Part shown: in pieces, positions 62,037-64,000 of the stretch
Numbering within the stretch: position 1 is the first letter of the stretch
How the letters are laid out: every line of letters starts with the position of its first letter
Assembly (NCBI GenBank): GCA_031394355.1
Contig: JANNSU010000059.1
Coordinates: 1 to 64,000 of the forward strand
Source of the DNA: JAEUMY01 sp031394355
GTDB lineage: Bacteria > Pseudomonadota > Gammaproteobacteria > Burkholderiales > Usitatibacteraceae
Direction of reading: 5' to 3'
Length of the DNA stretch: 64,000 nt
Program-made: the position numbers and the translations under genes
Notes under the pieces: generated by a model
Database searches by the model: none
Told to the model about the DNA's origin: nothing
What the model saw: the letters and a program-made list of their open reading frames with translations, nothing else

Positions 62037-63670
62037 GCGCCACGCATGTTGTCGAGAATCAGCCCCCGTCACTGGCGGGCTACAACGCGTTCGCAGAAGA
62101 CACCTTGCTGGTTGACATGGTCGGCCGCAGCCCCGGTGCCTGGGTGGCAGGGCAGGCCGAGGCGCTGGGCGCGCTGGTGGGCGACGCAACGTGGCAGCGA
62201 CATGCGTACGACGCCAACCGCTTCCCTCCCGAACTGGTGACGCATGACCGATTCGGCCATCGCATCGATGCCGTACAGTTTCACCCGTCCTATCACCAGC
62301 TCATGGCTGCCGGCATCGAGCGCGGTGTGCACGCGCTGGCCTGGTCTGCCGGGCGCCAAGGCGGCTTCAGTGCGCGTGCGGCCCTGTTTTTCCTGTGGAA
62401 TCAGCTCGAACAGGGAACGGCCTGTCCGATGACCATGACCTTCGCTGGACGGCAGGTGTTCACGCACGTTCCACATCTGGAGCGCGAGTGGGCTGCCAAG
62501 CTCACCGCGCATCAGTACGACCCCCGCCCACTGCCTGTCGCGGAGAAGTCCGGTGTGACCGTCGGCATGGCCATGACCGAGAAGCAGGGAGGGTCCGACT
62601 TGCGTGCCGTTCAGACCATTGCAGCCCCGCTGGCCGATGGTTCCTTCGCGCTGACTGGACACAAGTGGTTCTGTTCGGCACCCATGAGCGATGCATTCTT
62701 CACGCTCGCACGCACGGCAGACGGTGTCGGCTGCTTCTTCGTGCCGCGCGCTCTGCCCGATGGCACGCGCAACACGCTGCTGATCCAGCGGCTCAAGGAC
62801 AAGGTGGGCAATCGTTCCAATGCGTCGTCCGAAATCGAGTACCGCAATACACTGGCCTGGCCGGTCGGCGAGCCCGGGCGAGGCATTCCCACACTGATCG
62901 AGATGGCCCATCTCACCCGTTTCGACATCGTGGTGGGCACGGCCGGCATGATGCGTGCTGCGCTGCATCAGGTCGCGCATCATGTCCATCATCGCGCTGC
63001 CTTCGGGAAGAAACTGGGCGAGCATGCGCTCATGCAGAACGTCGTCGCCGATCTCGTGCTCGAGAGCGAAGCCGCGATGCTCATGGCCTTTCGGCTCGCT
63101 CGGGCCGTCGACCTCGCGGCGACGAGTGCCGAAGAGCGCCTCATCATGCGCATCCTCACGCCGATCGCCAAGTACTGGCACTGCAAACGCATCACGCCCT
63201 ACATGGTCGAGGCCATGGAATGCTTCGGTGGCAATGGCTTCGTCGAGGAGCATCCCATGGCGCGACTGTATCGTGAGGCGCCCTTGAATGGCATCTGGGA
63301 AGGCTCGGGCAATGTGATCTGTCTGGACGTGCTGCGGTCGATGCAGAAGACACCGGATGCGGTGCAGGCGTTGCTTGCGGAAGTCGATGTGGCGGCGAAG
63401 GATCACCCTGCACTGGCTACCCATGTTGCGTCCCTTCGCAAGCTGCTCGCCTCGCCGGAGAGCCAGGAAGCCACCGCTCGCCGGGTGGTGGAAGGGCTGG
63501 CGCTGGCCGTGCAGGCGAGGCTGCTTTGCGAATATTCGCCTTCCGCAGTCGCGGACGCGTTCATGGCGTCGCGCATCGCGGGGATGGGCGGCTATGCGTT
63601 CGGAACGTTGCCAGGCGACATCATGACAGCGAGCATCGCGGCCCGAGCGCAGTTATCTGGTCTCCGATAA
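62033..63670 (+). CDS. aidB: Acyl-CoA dehydrogenase family protein AidB
   Basis: The 545-residue flavoprotein has AidB features: N-terminal VVENQPPSLAGYNAF, MAMTEKQGGSDLRAVQT, HKWFCSAPMSDAFFTLA and LYREAPLNGIWEGSGNVICLD, where the catalytic Glu region differs from true acyl-CoA dehydrogenases. AidB binds DNA and is part of the adaptive response to alkylation. Only a TTG start (62033, overlapping the dacB TGA) gives the conserved N-terminus. The ogt gene lies elsewhere in the window, so there is no alkylation operon. A palindrome copy lies near the C-terminus. Confidence 0.9.
   Translation: MSATHVVENQPPSLAGYNAFAEDTLLVDMVGRSPGAWVAGQAEALGALVGDATWQRHAYDANRFPPELVTHDRFGHRIDAVQFHPSYHQLMAAGIERGVHALAWSAGRQGGFSARAALFFLWNQLEQGTACPMTMTFAGRQVFTHVPHLEREWAAKLTAHQYDPRPLPVAEKSGVTVGMAMTEKQGGSDLRAVQTIAAPLADGSFALTGHKWFCSAPMSDAFFTLARTADGVGCFFVPRALPDGTRNTLLIQRLKDKVGNRSNASSEIEYRNTLAWPVGEPGRGIPTLIEMAHLTRFDIVVGTAGMMRAALHQVAHHVHHRAAFGKKLGEHALMQNVVADLVLESEAAMLMAFRLARAVDLAATSAEERLIMRILTPIAKYWHCKRITPYMVEAMECFGGNGFVEEHPMARLYREAPLNGIWEGSGNVICLDVLRSMQKTPDAVQALLAEVDVAAKDHPALATHVASLRKLLASPESQEATARRVVEGLALAVQARLLCEYSPSAVADAFMASRIAGMGGYAFGTLPGDIMTASIAARAQLSGLR
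63528..63539. repeat. Dispersed palindrome GCGAATATTCGC
   Basis: Inside aidB near its 3' end, read as Cys-Glu-Tyr-Ser. Confidence 0.9.
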
Positions 63671-63675
63671 AAGAA

Positions 63676-63697
63676 AAGCCCCGCAATGGCGGGGCCA
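63676..63697. terminator. Hairpin after aidB
   Basis: Seven-base stem GCCCCGC/GCGGGGC with an AATG loop, five bases past the aidB stop. The A-rich side is on the left, so the T-tail exists only for minus-strand transcription; for aidB it is a stem without a clear T-run. Confidence 0.65.
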
Positions 63698-64000
63698 AAG
63701 ACAAACCGCGACAGGAGTGAACGCGGATTGCAGCTTCAAAGACTGTTACGCACCACGGACAGCGATGGATGCTGCAGGCAGCGCGCCATTGTCACCGACT
63801 CCCGGATACTGCCTGATGGGCAAACCGCCGCCTGCCTGCAGCGCCGCTGAGCGGTCGATCGACAGACAGATCCGGCACCTCAGGCGTAAGATCAGGAAGC
63901 CTTCCAACTTGCCGCGGCTCACCCGCACCGGGCACGGCGCTGCCTGTTTCCTGTATGCGGATGTGACCACAGCGTTTTGAAGCTCAAGTTTCTACCGTCT
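63698..64000. other. No supported gene at the window end
   Basis: About 300 bases hold only short open frames on both strands without ribosome sites or recognisable motifs. I see no RNA gene or repeat in it. A gene may begin beyond the window. Confidence 0.5.

Noticed and set aside
63746..63970. A 74-residue minus-strand frame with an LxLxCxxC-like stretch resembling YceD
   Set aside because: Too short, no ribosome site, and the genes that normally follow yceD (rpmF, plsX) are absent; the downstream strand is occupied by aidB.

Overview
The window looks like chromosome of a GC-rich proteobacterium, most likely a betaproteobacterium. The evidence is the rpsP-rimM-trmD-rplS block beside ffh and a CcsA-type gene, the dimeric NADP isocitrate dehydrogenase, HrcA/CIRCE control of groESL, and beta-type families such as the BPSS1780-like membrane protein. 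I cannot fix the order or genus. There is no rRNA, prophage, insertion sequence or CRISPR array; one tRNA (Phe) is present.

Layout. 1-8 kb: folB, small membrane proteins, ybaK, a GAF-GAF class III nucleotide cyclase coupled to a 36-residue-repeat coiled-coil protein, a secreted CHASE2-like protein, xerD and ogt. 8-11.4 kb: a TAXI-type TRAP transporter. 11.4-13.3 kb: a small accessory patch with an orphan gene, a lone HicB-like antitoxin and a truncated copy of the exporter gene found at 18.6 kb. 13.3-18.3 kb: a periplasmic binding protein, a REC-GGDEF-EAL protein and a hybrid histidine kinase. 18.6-39.6 kb: a large catabolic cluster. 39.6-50 kb: housekeeping genes (rplS, trmD, rimM, rpsP, ffh, icd), an LpxR-like deacylase and tRNA-Phe. 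50.5-55.5 kb: a partner-switching signalling locus (RsbW-, RsbU- and RsbV-like proteins with FecR, OmpA and MBL-fold proteins). 55.7-57.8 kb: groESL. 58-63.7 kb: two unknown genes, then bioA, a PBP4-type dacB and aidB.

The catabolic cluster reads as two joined modules. One is a glycoside and aldose oxidation set: TonB receptor, ABC importer, GH31 glycosidase, mutarotase, SDR dehydrogenase, SMP-30 lactonase, IlvD/Edd dehydratase and HpcH/HpaI aldolase. The other looks like 3-sulfolactate desulfonation: SuyA- and SuyB-like sulfo-lyase subunits, a SuyZ/YeiH-like sulfate exporter, and ComC-like plus SlcC-like sulfolactate dehydrogenases. Together they match the logic of a sulfo-Entner-Doudoroff pathway running from a sulfosugar glycoside to pyruvate plus sulfite. 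A nearly identical operator-like sequence lies in front of both modules (21381-21404 and 36374-36397), which argues that they are co-regulated, presumably by the HutC-type GntR protein encoded between them. No aldehyde dehydrogenase for sulfolactaldehyde is in the window, and the glycosidase looks more like alpha-xylosidase YicI than sulfoquinovosidase YihQ, so the substrate remains open.

The most unusual DNA-level signal is a dispersed 12-bp palindrome, GCGAATATTCGC. It occurs 17 times in full, plus twice as its 10-bp core, inside genes in all three reading frames and in intergenic gaps. Chance expectation is far below one copy. It behaves like a highly iterated palindrome such as cyanobacterial HIP1 and is centred in large hairpins between the suy genes.
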